From the NCBI RefSeq assembly GCF_033546935.1, contig NZ_CP137854.1:2418001-2482000 (forward strand): 64,000 bases of DNA. Direction: 5' to 3'. Of the stretch, positions 7,719 through 16,587 are shown piece by piece; positions within the stretch are counted from its first letter, which is position 1, and every line of letters begins with the position of its first letter. Below the pieces are notes generated by a model that saw only the letters and a program-made list of their open reading frames with translations, was not told the origin of the DNA and did not search any database. The translations under genes were made by a program, and so were the position numbers. This DNA comes from Xylophilus sp. GOD-11R (GTDB lineage Bacteria > Pseudomonadota > Gammaproteobacteria > Burkholderiales > Burkholderiaceae_C).

Positions 7719-9202
7719 GGCGAAGCCTCGGCGGTGACTGCAGTGGCGCAGGCCGCAGGAAAATCCAGCCGCACGATCAGCCCGCCGCCCGGGCGCGGCA
7801 GCAGCGTGATGGCGCCGTCGTGGCTGTCGACCACCTTATGCACGATGGCCAGGCCCAGGCCGGCACCGCCGGGCGCGGCGCCTTTGCCTCGGCCGAAGCG
7901 GTCGAAGACCAGCGCCATCTCTTCCGGAGCGATGCCCGGGCCCCGATCGGCCACGCTCACCGACCAGGCGAATGGCGGCGCTGCGGCTTCCACCCGCACG
8001 CTGATTTCCGCAGGATCCTCGGCACGGCCGGCAGGAACGCCATGGCTCAAGGCGTTGTCGACGAGGTTCTTCAGCGCCTCGCGCAGCATGAGCGCGTCGC
8101 CCGACAGCGGCGCGGTTTCGGTGTCCGCATGCCAATGCACCTGCGGTCGCGGCTCGGCGCGCGGCACGGCTTCGTGCAGGGCCTCGCGCGCCACGCGCAC
8201 CAGGTCGACCGGCCCGAAATGCTGGAGCGTGCCGCGATGGACCACGGTGGCGTCGGCCAGCAGCTGATTGAGCAGCCGGGTCAGCTGCGCGGCGTTGCGC
8301 TCCACGGCCAGCAGGCCGCGATGCTGTTCGGCGGCATCGGGCTCGTCGAGCGCCATCTGCGCCTGCGCGCGCAAGGCGGCCAGCGGCGTGCGCATCTGGT
8401 GGGCCGCGTCGGCGATGAAGACGCGCAAGGTGTCGAGGTTGTTCGCCAGCCGTGCCATGAAACGGTTGAGGGCGGTGACGGCGCTGGCCATTTCAGCGGG
8501 CACGGCGGTGGCGATGGGGTGCAGGTCGGAGGCGTCGCGCGCGCCGATCTCGGCCTGCAGCCGGGTGAGCGGCCGCAGCGCACGGCGCACGCTCCACCAC
8601 GTCAGGCCCAGCGCGGCCACGATGAGCAGGGCGATGGCCGAGGTGGCGGTGCGGGTGATGTCGTCTGCCACCGCGTCGCGCGCGCGCCGGGTCTGGCCGA
8701 CCTGCAGCCAGGCCCGCTCCTGGGGCGGCGTGCCGGCCACCCAGCGGCCGGCCAGGGCGAAGCGGGTGGATTCGCCCCGGTAGTCGGCGTCGAAGAAGAC
8801 GGGGCTGTCGGTCAGCTGTTTCTCCAGGCGCGCACGCAGCGCCGGCGGGGCGGCGGGCAGGTCGTCGTAACCGGTGACCAGGGCGCCGTCCGGGCTGCGC
8901 AGGCTGTAGAAGACACGGTCGTCGGGCGCCATGGCCAGCATGTCGAGGGCGGCGTAGGGCAGGTCCATGTCCCACTGGCCGTCGGCCACGCCCACGGTGT
9001 CGCTCATGGCCAGGATGGAAGCGGCGATCAGGCGGTCGAAGGACAGGTCGGCGGCGCGCTGACCATACAGGCGCGCGGCGAAGGCCAGGACGACCGTGGC
9101 GCAGACGAACATGGTCACCAGGTAGGCGAGCAGCCGGCCGCGGATGGTGCCGCGCGCGATGGCGTCCGTGCCCGGCAGGGCGGGCGCGGATTCAAGGGCC
9201 AA
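7715..9202 (-). CDS. Sensor histidine kinase, TctE-like
   Basis: This inner-membrane kinase has transmembrane segments near residues 24-46 and 160-180 flanking a periplasmic domain of the 2CSK_N type. A HAMP-like linker, a HisKA domain with AAHQMRTPL and a complete ATPase domain follow (N box LVDNALSHG, G1 DRGPGIAP, F box FDRFGRG, G2 GAGLGLAIV). It should autophosphorylate on the His of AAHQM and phosphorylate the regulator encoded upstream. A TTG start at 9202 is preferred because GGAG lies six bases upstream and the gene then overlaps the regulator by 11 bp. ATG 9247 would add 15 residues but lacks a ribosome binding site. Family members usually sense carboxylates. Confidence 0.9.
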   Translation of the reverse strand: MALESAPALPGTDAIARGTIRGRLLAYLVTMFVCATVVLAFAARLYGQRAADLSFDRLIAASILAMSDTVGVADGQWDMDLPYAALDMLAMAPDDRVFYSLRSPDGALVTGYDDLPAAPPALRARLEKQLTDSPVFFDADYRGESTRFALAGRWVAGTPPQERAWLQVGQTRRARDAVADDITRTATSAIALLIVAALGLTWWSVRRALRPLTRLQAEIGARDASDLHPIATAVPAEMASAVTALNRFMARLANNLDTLRVFIADAAHQMRTPLAALRAQAQMALDEPDAAEQHRGLLAVERNAAQLTRLLNQLLADATVVHRGTLQHFGPVDLVRVAREALHEAVPRAEPRPQVHWHADTETAPLSGDALMLREALKNLVDNALSHGVPAGRAEDPAEISVRVEAAAPPFAWSVSVADRGPGIAPEEMALVFDRFGRGKGAAPGGAGLGLAIVHKVVDSHDGAITLLPRPGGGLIVRLDFPAACATAVTAEASP

Positions 9203-9917
9203 GCTCTGCTCCGTCGTCGGCCTGGCGGTCGGTGCTGCCGTCCGCATCGTCTGCCATGGCTTCGGCCAGGTAGCCGATGCTGCGCACGGTGGTGATGCGC
9301 ACCGGCCCCTCGCCGAGCTTCTTGCGCAGGCGGCCCACGTAGAGGTCGATGGCGTTGGAGCCGGCTTCGTCGTCGAAGCTGAACAGCTTGGCGGCGATCT
9401 CGTCGCGTCGCACCACCCGGCCGAGCCGCCCGACCAGGATGTCGAGCAGGCTGTATTCGCGGTTGGGCAGGTCGAGGCGCACACCGTCCAGCGTCACGCG
9501 GCGGGCGGCGCTGTCGATCACCAGACCGCCGATGCGCTGTACCGATTCGACCTGGCCCTGCTTGCGCCGCAAGAGGGCGCGGCAGCGGGCTTCGAACTCG
9601 CGGAAGTCAAAGGGTTTGCCGAGGTAGTCGTCGGCGCCGCTGTCGAGCGCGGCGACGCGGTCCTCGATGTCGGCGCGGGCGGTGAGCATGAGCACCGGCG
9701 TCTTGTCGCCGCGCTCGCGCATGCGCGCCAGGATCTCGGTGCCGTTCATGCGCGGCAGGCCGATGTCGAGCACCACCAGGTCGAACGCGTGGTGTTCGAG
9801 CAGGCTGTCGGCGGCCTGGCCGTCGGACTGCCAGTCGGCCGCATGCCCCATGCGGCGCAGGCAACGGAGCACGGCGTCGGCAAGGTCCGGGGTGTCTTCC
9901 ACGAAAAGGACGCGCAT
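9192..9917 (-). CDS. OmpR/TctD-family response regulator
   Basis: The 241-residue regulator has an N-terminal receiver domain (acidic pair VEDTPD, phosphoacceptor Asp in VVLDIGLPRMNG, Lys in YLGKPFD) and a C-terminal winged-helix domain (LTLDGVRLDLPNREYSLLDIL, NAIDLYVGRLRKKL, RSIGYLAE). It is the first gene of the regulator-kinase-binding protein operon. The divergent CitMHS transporter starts 168 bp away, so it likely controls both promoters. A pair of direct GACAGAC repeats spaced 11 bp apart in the shared region is a candidate site. The tail of about 15 residues after the winged helix is acidic and probably disordered. Confidence 0.92.
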   Translation of the reverse strand: MRVLFVEDTPDLADAVLRCLRRMGHAADWQSDGQAADSLLEHHAFDLVVLDIGLPRMNGTEILARMRERGDKTPVLMLTARADIEDRVAALDSGADDYLGKPFDFREFEARCRALLRRKQGQVESVQRIGGLVIDSAARRVTLDGVRLDLPNREYSLLDILVGRLGRVVRRDEIAAKLFSFDDEAGSNAIDLYVGRLRKKLGEGPVRITTVRSIGYLAEAMADDADGSTDRQADDGAELGP

Positions 9918-9970
9918 CAGCTCCGGCCCTTTACGTGTTTCTGCGTATGGGGTTTGTCCCAGGGCGGGGT

Positions 9971-9988
9971 GACAGACGGACGACAGAC
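9971..9988. promoter_or_regulatory. Tandem GACAGAC repeats, candidate response-regulator site
   Basis: GACAGAC occurs at 9971-9977 and 9982-9988, an 11-bp period equal to one helical turn. This matches how OmpR-type regulators bind tandem half-sites. The repeats lie between the regulator gene and the divergent transporter gene. Their assignment to this regulator is an inference. Confidence 0.35.
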
Positions 9989-10085
9989 TGGATTTTTAAC
10001 GTCCCGGGTTTTCGTCGTCCGGCGAGTGCGCAGTGGCACCGGCGGCATTTCAGGAGACTCCCCGCATGAAAGAGCAAGGCACCGC

Positions 10086-11441
10086 ATGTTGACCATTCTC
10101 GGCTTCGGCATGGTGATCGCGTTCATGTTTCTCATCATGACCAAGCGCCTTTCGCCGCTGGTCGCATTGACTCTCGTACCCATCGTGTTCGCCCTGCTCG
10201 GCGGCTTCCATGCCGGCCTGGGCCCAATGATGCTGGACGGCATCAAGAAGATCGCGCCGACCGGCATTCTGCTGATGTTCGCGATTCTCTACTTCGGCGT
10301 GATGATCGACGCCGGGCTGTTCGACCCGATCGTGAACTTCATCCTGCGCCTGGTGAAGGGCGACCCGCTGAAGATCGTGGTGGGCACGACCGTGCTGGCA
10401 CTGGTGATCTCGCTCGACGGCGACGGTTCCACCACCTACATGATCACCGTGGCGTCGATGCTGCCGCTCTACAAGCGGCTGAAGATGAACCCGCTCAACC
10501 TGACCTGCGTGGCGCTGATCGCCAGCGGCCTGATGAATCTCACCCCCTGGGGCGGCCCCACCGCGCGGGCCGCCAGCGCCCTGCACGTGGACGTGGGCGA
10601 CGTGTTCGTGCCCCTGGTCGGCCCGATCGCGATGGCCATCGTCGGGCTGCTGGCCGTGTCGGTCTGGCTGGGTTTGAAGGAGCGTCGGCGGCTGGGCTAT
10701 TCGCTGCTGACCGGCAACGCGGCCGGCATGCCGGCGCAGGTGAATTCGAGCATCACCGACGACGAGGGCGACCGCCATCTGCCGCCGGACGAGACCGGCG
10801 ACGAAGACGTGCGCCGCCCTAGATTGCGCCTGGTGAATGCGGCGCTCACGCTGGTGCTGATGGTGGGCCTGGTGGTGGGGCTGCTGCCGCTGCCGGTGCT
10901 GTTCATGATCGGTTATTCGGTCGCGCTGATGATCAACTACCCCGATCTCGCCGAGCAGCGCCGCCGCCTGTCCAACCACGCCGGCAACGCGCTGGCGGTG
11001 GTGTCGCTGATCTTCGCAGCCGGTATCTTCACCGGCATCCTGTCGGGCACCGGCATGGTCGAGGCGATGTCGCGCAGCCTGTTGGCGGTGATCCCGAACG
11101 CGATGGGGCCGTATTTCGCGCCGATCACCGCCGTGATCAGCATGCCCTTCACCTTCTTCATGTCGAACGACGCGTTCTACTTCGGCGTGCTGCCGATCCT
11201 GACCGAGGCTGCCAGCCAGTACGGCGTGAGCGCGGTGGAAATGGCGCGCGCCTCGCTGGTCGGCCAGCCGGTGCACCTGCTGAGCCCGCTGGTGCCGTCG
11301 ACCTACCTGCTGGTGGGATTGGCCGGTGTCGACTTCGGCGACCACCAGCGCTTCACGCTCAAGTGGGCGGTGCTGGTGTCGCTGGTGCTGATGGCAGCCT
11401 GCATCGCGTTCGCGATCTTTCCACTGATCGCGTCGAAGTAG
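10086..11441 (+). CDS. CitMHS-family citrate/metal:proton symporter
   Basis: This 451-residue polytopic membrane protein is of CitMHS length, with about 12 hydrophobic segments. Conserved stretches include the N-terminal MLTILGFGMVIAFMFLIM, the loop LDGDGSTTYMITVASMLPLY, MNLTPWGGPTARAASAL and the late SMPFTFFMSNDAFYFGVLP. Members import citrate or related tricarboxylates complexed with divalent metals. A hydrophilic loop of about 50 residues (about 205-255) separates the two halves. The gene is divergent from the TctDE-like operon, which probably induces it. ATG 10086 has AAGG six bases upstream; a nine-codon frame at 10065 precedes it. Confidence 0.9.
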   Translation: MLTILGFGMVIAFMFLIMTKRLSPLVALTLVPIVFALLGGFHAGLGPMMLDGIKKIAPTGILLMFAILYFGVMIDAGLFDPIVNFILRLVKGDPLKIVVGTTVLALVISLDGDGSTTYMITVASMLPLYKRLKMNPLNLTCVALIASGLMNLTPWGGPTARAASALHVDVGDVFVPLVGPIAMAIVGLLAVSVWLGLKERRRLGYSLLTGNAAGMPAQVNSSITDDEGDRHLPPDETGDEDVRRPRLRLVNAALTLVLMVGLVVGLLPLPVLFMIGYSVALMINYPDLAEQRRRLSNHAGNALAVVSLIFAAGIFTGILSGTGMVEAMSRSLLAVIPNAMGPYFAPITAVISMPFTFFMSNDAFYFGVLPILTEAASQYGVSAVEMARASLVGQPVHLLSPLVPSTYLLVGLAGVDFGDHQRFTLKWAVLVSLVLMAACIAFAIFPLIASK

Positions 11442-11736
11442 GCACGGCTCCGGCGGTCCGGTTCGGCCGTTGCGGCTGATGCTTCACGGTTGCAGGACGA
11501 CTCGCTGCGCTGAGCAAGGGCTCCGATCCGGTTGCCGCCCGAGGGCCTCGGGACGGTGTTCATCGAGCGCGCACCTTCGGCGGTTGTCGGGTTTTTCGAT
11601 CGGCGCGTGGTCTTGCCGCAGCAGGCGGAATGCCGCGTGAAAGGGGGCCGAACGGGCCGGGGATGGTTCAGGTCATGCGCAGCTTGTCTGGCTAGAGTGC
11701 CGCGGACCCCGTACTTCCCCACCTCCCGGACCCGCG

Positions 11737-13545
11737 ATGCACGACCGAACCAAAAGCTTTCGCCGGGGCATGTCGACCCCCGCCATCGTCGCACTCGCCT
11801 GGGTTGGCGCGTTCGCCGCGGCGACCGGATTCGCACAGCACTGGAGCCGCCGTCCGGCCTGGCATATCGATTCGGCGGTGCATGTCACCTCGGTCCTGGC
11901 GGTCGTGACGGGCCTGTGCTGGACGCTCTTCCAGCTGGTGCAGCAGCGCCCCGGTGGCCGTGAGCGCCTGCGCTGGACCTGGGCCTGCTGGTCGATGTTG
12001 CTGCTGGCGGCACTGCAGGCCACCGACTGGCTGGTGGGCAACGGCGTGCTCACCGACGACTGGCTGATCGACCTGCCTTTGTGGATGGCCTCGACGCTGC
12101 TGGTGCGGCGGGTGCTGGCGCAGGGCCGGGAGCGGCGCGGCGCGTCGCAACTCTGGTGGCTGGCGGTGGGACTGCAGTACGTGTTCATCGTCTGCGATCT
12201 GCTGAAGGGCCGATCGGTCTGGATGCTGTCGGCGCACCACCTGCTGTCGATCGCGGAGTGGGGCGAGCTGCTCACCATCGAGTGCTTCGTGGGGGCGCTC
12301 GTCGTCGCAGGGGCCGGATCGGCGAAGGCCGAGGCCGGCTGGTCGAGGCCGGCGCTCGCCGTGGGCGCGGAGGCGCGTCGCCTCTACGAGCGGGCGCACC
12401 TGTTTCGCAAGGCGATCTATCCGGGGTCGCGGCTGGCGTTCTGGCCAGGGCTGCGCGAGGCCTTCGTCATCGTGGGCAGCATCGGCCTGGTCGCCGTGCT
12501 GGGGGGCGCTGCGTTTCGAGCCTCCGGCCGGAGCCGCCGGGCGCAACTGGCCGACCTGTGGACGCTGACGCTTCGCGACGGCTTCGATCCGCTCGCGTAC
12601 TACTTCCAGGAGCTCTACCAGCCGGGAGGGCGCGCCGAGGCGGGCCACTACCTCTCACGCTGCGAGACCAAGAACGGCTTGTTGTTCGTGCTCAACAACC
12701 TGCGTGCGTCGCCCCACGGGCCGCTGGAGATGAAGGACAAGGCCTTGTTCGCCGATTGCGGCCGGCGGGCCGGCCTGCCGGTGCCGCCCACGCTGCTGCA
12801 GTTCAGCGATGGCGAAGTGGCGTGGACGGTTTCGCGCGACCAGCTCGACCGCGATCTCTTCTGCAAGCAACGCCTGGGTCGCGGCGCGCGGGGCGCGGCC
12901 GCTTTCCGCCGCATCGCGCCCTTCCTATGGCGCGACCGGCAGGGTGTGGAAAGAGGGCTCGACGACCTGGTGCAGCACCTGCGAACACTCAGTCGCAAGG
13001 CGCCCTTGATCGTGCAACCCTTGCTGCGCAACCACGGTGAACTGGCCGATCTCGCGGAGCAGTCGCTGGTGACGATCCGCGTGCTGACCTGCCTGGATGC
13101 CCACCACCAGCCGGTCGTCACCCACGGACTGCTGCGCATCCTGTCCAAGCTCGAACCCCGCTGGCAACGCAGGGCCGAATACGGCGTGCCGATCGGCCTG
13201 GAAAGCGGCCGGCTCGGATCCATGACCAGCGACCGCATGGGCGACTGCGGCATTCGCTACGCCCACCATCCCGTCACCGGGCGCGCCGTGGAAGGGCGCG
13301 TGCTGCAAAACTGGCCCGGCATCCAGGCGCTGGCGCTGGAGGCGCACCGGGCGTTCGCGCACCGGATCCTGATCGGCTGGGACATCGCGATGACCGATGA
13401 CGGCCCGGTGCTGCTCGAAGGCAACGTCAACCTCGACGTCACCTTTCCCCAGCAAGCCTACCGGCAGGCGATCGGTCGCAGCCCGCTGGGGCCGCTTTTG
13501 CAGCATCACCTGGCGGTGTTGGCGCGGTCGGAGAACGTCGATTAA
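11737..13545 (+). CDS. Membrane-anchored sugar-transfer-associated ATP-grasp protein
   Basis: The 602-residue protein joins an N-terminal membrane region (hydrophobic segments within about residues 15-215, plus one near 245-265) to a cytoplasmic ATP-grasp domain (about 290-590) of the sugar-transfer-associated type. ATP-grasp landmarks are DKALFADCGRRAGLPVPPTL, the lysine strand FCKQRLGRG, VQPLLRNH, VTIRVLTCLD and the acidic metal site VLLEGNVNLDV. Known ATP-grasp enzymes form amide or thioester bonds from carboxylates, and this subfamily is often found with polysaccharide genes. No glycosyltransferase or capsule genes adjoin here. The fusion to multiple membrane segments suggests action at the inner membrane face. 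The substrate is unknown. ATG 11737 was taken; ATG 11770 is an alternative. Confidence 0.8.
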   Translation: MHDRTKSFRRGMSTPAIVALAWVGAFAAATGFAQHWSRRPAWHIDSAVHVTSVLAVVTGLCWTLFQLVQQRPGGRERLRWTWACWSMLLLAALQATDWLVGNGVLTDDWLIDLPLWMASTLLVRRVLAQGRERRGASQLWWLAVGLQYVFIVCDLLKGRSVWMLSAHHLLSIAEWGELLTIECFVGALVVAGAGSAKAEAGWSRPALAVGAEARRLYERAHLFRKAIYPGSRLAFWPGLREAFVIVGSIGLVAVLGGAAFRASGRSRRAQLADLWTLTLRDGFDPLAYYFQELYQPGGRAEAGHYLSRCETKNGLLFVLNNLRASPHGPLEMKDKALFADCGRRAGLPVPPTLLQFSDGEVAWTVSRDQLDRDLFCKQRLGRGARGAAAFRRIAPFLWRDRQGVERGLDDLVQHLRTLSRKAPLIVQPLLRNHGELADLAEQSLVTIRVLTCLDAHHQPVVTHGLLRILSKLEPRWQRRAEYGVPIGLESGRLGSMTSDRMGDCGIRYAHHPVTGRAVEGRVLQNWPGIQALALEAHRAFAHRILIGWDIAMTDDGPVLLEGNVNLDVTFPQQAYRQAIGRSPLGPLLQHHLAVLARSENVD

Positions 13546-13583
13546 GGCGCTCGCTTTCGGCGGCCATCTAACGCGCCGGCGCG

Positions 13584-14576
13584 CTACGCCCGACCGGCAG
13601 GCCAGCTTCCGGTGAGCGCCACGTGGGGCGAGGCGCCGCCCGGCAGTTCGTCCCACCGCAGCGGCAGGCCCGCCGGTCGGTGCACCACCTGGCGCGGCAC
13701 GAAACGCCACAAGCGCTCGGCGCCCTGGAAGACGGCGATGTCCGGCGAATCCAGGATGACCTCCACATCACCGGTCATCTGCAGCAGGTCGCCGTTGGCG
13801 TAGTCGACGAACAGCAGGCCGGCCTTCGGATTCAGCACGAAGTTGCCGAGCGTGTTGAAGAAGAAGTTGCCGTTGAACTCGGGGACCGTCAGGCCACCGT
13901 CGGCGTCGAGCCGCACGAATCCCGGCTTGCCGCCCCGGTGCGACACATCGACCTGGCGCCGGCCGTCGGCACTGTCCTTGCCCTCGACATACGAGGCGAC
14001 GAACAGCGTGTCGGCCCGGGCGATCAGGCGGCGCGCCTTTTCGTCGAGACCCGCGATGGCGACCGGAGCGTATGGCGACGGCTGGCCGGCCGGCCGCGTC
14101 GGCACCCAGGACCGGTTGGTGATGTAGCGCGGGCAGGCGCCGAAGCTCTGCTCGACCTCGACCTGGAATCGACCGGCTCCCGGCTCACGGACGATGGTGC
14201 CGTTCAGGCGATTGCGGCGCCGTGTCATCGGGTCGATGCCCAGCAGGCCGATCGAGTCGCGGTCTTCCAGGCCCGCGTCGGCCGGGTCGTGCGCATCGCG
14301 GGCCGCATCGACGACCAGGTGACGTTCGTCCGGTGCATGCAGGAAACCGGGAACTCCGGCGCGCATCGTTGCCCAGACATCGCCGCTGCCGTCGACCGTG
14401 CCCAGCACGACGAAGGGCAGCATCGGGAAGAACTCGCGGTGCTGTTCGGGCATGGCCCGGCGGATGAACTTGCTGCCGATCATGGCCATGCGGTCGAGCG
14501 AGCCGGCGCTGCGCTGCAGGGCGAGTTCTCCCGCATGCCAGGGCGAGCCGGTGTCGAGTGGGTGGGTGGCAGACAT
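13584..14576 (-). CDS. Pyridoxamine 5'-phosphate oxidase-like FMN-binding protein
   Basis: The 330-residue protein contains two split-barrel flavin-binding halves. The first has FPMLPFVVLGTVDGSGDVWATM and the second has ADTLFVASYVEGKDSADGRRQVDVSHRGGKPGFV and NFFFNTLGNFVLNPKAGLLFVDY. This matches the PPOX-like family that binds FMN or F420 and reduces varied substrates, often encoded with a ferredoxin domain that is absent here. It follows the GST gene by 21 bp on the same strand, so the two are co-transcribed and share the divergent LysR regulator. A role in redox detoxification is inferred. The exact substrate is not readable. Confidence 0.82.
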   Translation of the reverse strand: MSATHPLDTGSPWHAGELALQRSAGSLDRMAMIGSKFIRRAMPEQHREFFPMLPFVVLGTVDGSGDVWATMRAGVPGFLHAPDERHLVVDAARDAHDPADAGLEDRDSIGLLGIDPMTRRRNRLNGTIVREPGAGRFQVEVEQSFGACPRYITNRSWVPTRPAGQPSPYAPVAIAGLDEKARRLIARADTLFVASYVEGKDSADGRRQVDVSHRGGKPGFVRLDADGGLTVPEFNGNFFFNTLGNFVLNPKAGLLFVDYANGDLLQMTGDVEVILDSPDIAVFQGAERLWRFVPRQVVHRPAGLPLRWDELPGGASPHVALTGSWPAGRA

Positions 14577-14597
14577 GGCGTATCTCCGGCGAAGTTT

Positions 14598-15227
14598 TCA
14601 GGCGTCCAGGCCTGCGGGCGTCTTCTGGAAAGGCACGAAGCCGGGCAGGGCCTCCACCCGCGCCAGCCAGGCGCGGATGCGGGGGTAGGGCGCCAGGTCC
14701 ACGCGGCCTTCCGGTGCGCGGGCGGTGTAGCTGTAGAGCGCCACGTCGGCGATGGTCGGGGTCGTCGCGACACCGGTCGCTGCCGCGGCGATCCAGTCTC
14801 GCCCCTCCAGCGTCTGCTCCATGCGGGCGAAGATCGTGTGCGCCCGGGCGATGACTTCTTCTGCTCGGTGCGAGGAGTTGAAGACCGTGATCAGCCGCGC
14901 CGCGGCCGGCCCGTAGGCCAGTTCGCCGGCCGCCACCGACAGCCAGCGCTGGACGCGCGCCGCGCCCGCCGCGTCCTCGGGCAGCCAGTCGGTGCGGCCG
15001 AGCTTCTTGGCCAGGTAGACCAGGATCGCGTTCGAGTCGCCGACGATGGTGCCGTCGTCGTCGAGCACCGGCACCTGGCCGAAAGCGTTGAGGGCGAGGA
15101 AGGCCGCGCTCTTGTGGGCGCCTCCCGCCAGATCCACGTCGACGAGCTCGTGCGGCACGTTCAGCAGCGACAGCAGCAGGCGTGCCCGGTGGGCGTGGCC
15201 GGAGAGCGGAAAGTGGTAGAGCTTCAT
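14598..15227 (-). CDS. Glutathione S-transferase
   Basis: The 209-residue cytosolic protein has a thioredoxin-like N-terminal domain ([20 protein letters not shown], cis-proline motif GQVPVL, glutathione-contacting DSNAI) and an all-helical C-terminal domain ([37 protein letters not shown]). It should conjugate glutathione to electrophiles or reduce peroxides. It is the first gene of a two-gene operon with the PPOX-like gene. The divergent LysR gene starts 105 bp away, pointing to induction by a shared effector. The start is ATG 15227. Confidence 0.93.
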   Translation of the reverse strand: MKLYHFPLSGHAHRARLLLSLLNVPHELVDVDLAGGAHKSAAFLALNAFGQVPVLDDDGTIVGDSNAILVYLAKKLGRTDWLPEDAAGAARVQRWLSVAAGELAYGPAAARLITVFNSSHRAEEVIARAHTIFARMEQTLEGRDWIAAAATGVATTPTIADVALYSYTARAPEGRVDLAPYPRIRAWLARVEALPGFVPFQKTPAGLDA

Positions 15228-15308
15228 GAACGGGCTTCGTGGTGTGGCAGACAGGAGGCATTCTGATAATTTCCCCGATAGATGAGAATCCTGAGAATCT
15301 AGAATCCG

Positions 15309-15329
15309 CCATTCCAGAAATCGGAATGG
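15309..15329. promoter_or_regulatory. Inverted repeat between GST operon and its LysR gene
   Basis: CCATTCC (15309-15315) and GGAATGG (15323-15329) form a 7-bp inverted repeat with a 7-bp spacer. It ends three bases before the LysR ATG and overlaps its ribosome binding region. Just upstream, GAGAATC occurs twice and AGAATCC once (15285-15307). These are candidate LysR autoregulatory sites; binding is inferred. Confidence 0.4.
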
Positions 15330-15332
15330 TGA

Positions 15333-16238
15333 ATGGACAAATTGCAGTGCATGGCGGTCTTCGTGAAGGTCGCGGAAGTGGGCAGTTTTGCGGCGGCAGC
15401 GCGCAAGCTGCTGATGAGCCCTCCGGCCGTGACACGGGCTGTCGCCATGCTCGAAGAAGCCGTCGGCGCGCGCCTGCTGCTGCGCACCACCCGGTCGGTC
15501 AAGCCCACCGAGGCCGGTGCCCGCTACCTCGAAGACTGCCGCCGGATCCTGCTGGAGGTCGATGAGGCCGACGCGGGCGCCGCCGGCGACCACGCCGCCC
15601 CGAGCGGCATGCTCACCGTGACGGCATCGGTGCGTTTCGGCGCGATGCATGTGCTGCCGATCCTCACGGAGTACCTGGATCGCTATCCGACGATGACCGG
15701 GCAGGCGCTGTTTCTCGACCGCAATACCAACCTGGTCGAAGAAGGCATCGACGTGGCGGTTCGCATCGGGCACCTGCCTTCGTCGGGCTACCACGCCGTG
15801 AAGGTGGGCGCGGTGCGCCGGGTGGTTTGTGCGTCACCCGCTTACCTGGCGCGGTCTGGCCGGCCGCGGCAGCCGGGCGATCTGGCCGGGCACCGGATCA
15901 TCGCGGCGGTCGGCGCCTGGACATCGCTCGAATGGCGCTTCGGGCAGGGCCGGCAGGAAAGCATCACCGTCCGTCCGCGCCTGTTCTGCAATACCAACGA
16001 AGCCGCGATCGCCGCCGCATTGGAAGGCTGGGGCATCACGCGGGTGCTGTCCTACCAGGTCGTGGCGGACGTCCGGGCCGGGCGGCTGGAGATCGTGCTG
16101 CCGGAGTTCGAAGAGCCGCCGCTGCCGGTGCATGTCGTGCATGCGGAAGGACGCCGGGTGACGGCAAAGGCCCGCGCGTTCATCGATCTGGCAGTCGATC
16201 GCCTGAGGGCCAACCCGGCGCTGGAACACCTCGACTGA
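15333..16238 (+). CDS. LysR-family transcriptional regulator divergent from GST operon
   Basis: The 301-residue regulator has an N-terminal winged helix-turn-helix ([40 protein letters not shown]) and a periplasmic-binding-like effector domain ([53 protein letters not shown]). The [22 protein letters not shown] stretch is typical of the large subgroup that regulates neighbouring redox genes. It is transcribed away from the GST/PPOX genes, the usual LysR layout, so those are the probable targets. Its effector is unknown. Confidence 0.93.
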   Translation: MDKLQCMAVFVKVAEVGSFAAAARKLLMSPPAVTRAVAMLEEAVGARLLLRTTRSVKPTEAGARYLEDCRRILLEVDEADAGAAGDHAAPSGMLTVTASVRFGAMHVLPILTEYLDRYPTMTGQALFLDRNTNLVEEGIDVAVRIGHLPSSGYHAVKVGAVRRVVCASPAYLARSGRPRQPGDLAGHRIIAAVGAWTSLEWRFGQGRQESITVRPRLFCNTNEAAIAAALEGWGITRVLSYQVVADVRAGRLEIVLPEFEEPPLPVHVVHAEGRRVTAKARAFIDLAVDRLRANPALEHLD

Positions 16239-16278
16239 GCGCGCGCCTGCGGCTGGCGGCACTCGCCACCGCCAGGCT

Positions 16279-16587
16279 TCAGCCGGTCTGCAGGGCCTGC
16301 AGAATCTCGACCTGCCTGGCCATGAGCTTCGGCAGGATGCGCTCGACCACGTGGGTGCGGTAGTGCGGCGACTGCCGGTGGGCTTCGAGCGACGCGTCGT
16401 CGCGGTAACGCTCGATCAGCAAGAGACTGCCGTGCGAAGCGATCGGCTGGAAGACCTCGTAGCCGAGGCAACCGGGCTCGCCGAGCGATGCCTCGCGCAG
16501 CTCGGCCACCTGGGCCAGCACCTCGTCGAAGGCGTCCGGGGCGATCTGCCAACGCGCCACCACCACCAGGGGCGTCGCGGCGCTCAT
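16279..16587 (-). CDS. Antibiotic biosynthesis monooxygenase-domain (ABM) protein
   Basis: This 102-residue ferredoxin-like alpha/beta barrel protein has the ABM signature VVVARWQIAPDAFDEVLAQV, the strand PGCLGYEVFQP, and LLLIERYRDDASLEAHRQSPHY followed by a terminal helix. YgiN-type members act as small quinol or polyketide oxygenases and often as stress proteins. Its ATG overlaps the stop of the upstream DJ-1/PfpI gene by 4 bp (ATGA), so the two are coupled. The pair is divergent from a LysR gene. Function beyond the fold is inferred. Confidence 0.87.
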   Translation of the reverse strand: MSAATPLVVVARWQIAPDAFDEVLAQVAELREASLGEPGCLGYEVFQPIASHGSLLLIERYRDDASLEAHRQSPHYRTHVVERILPKLMARQVEILQALQTG

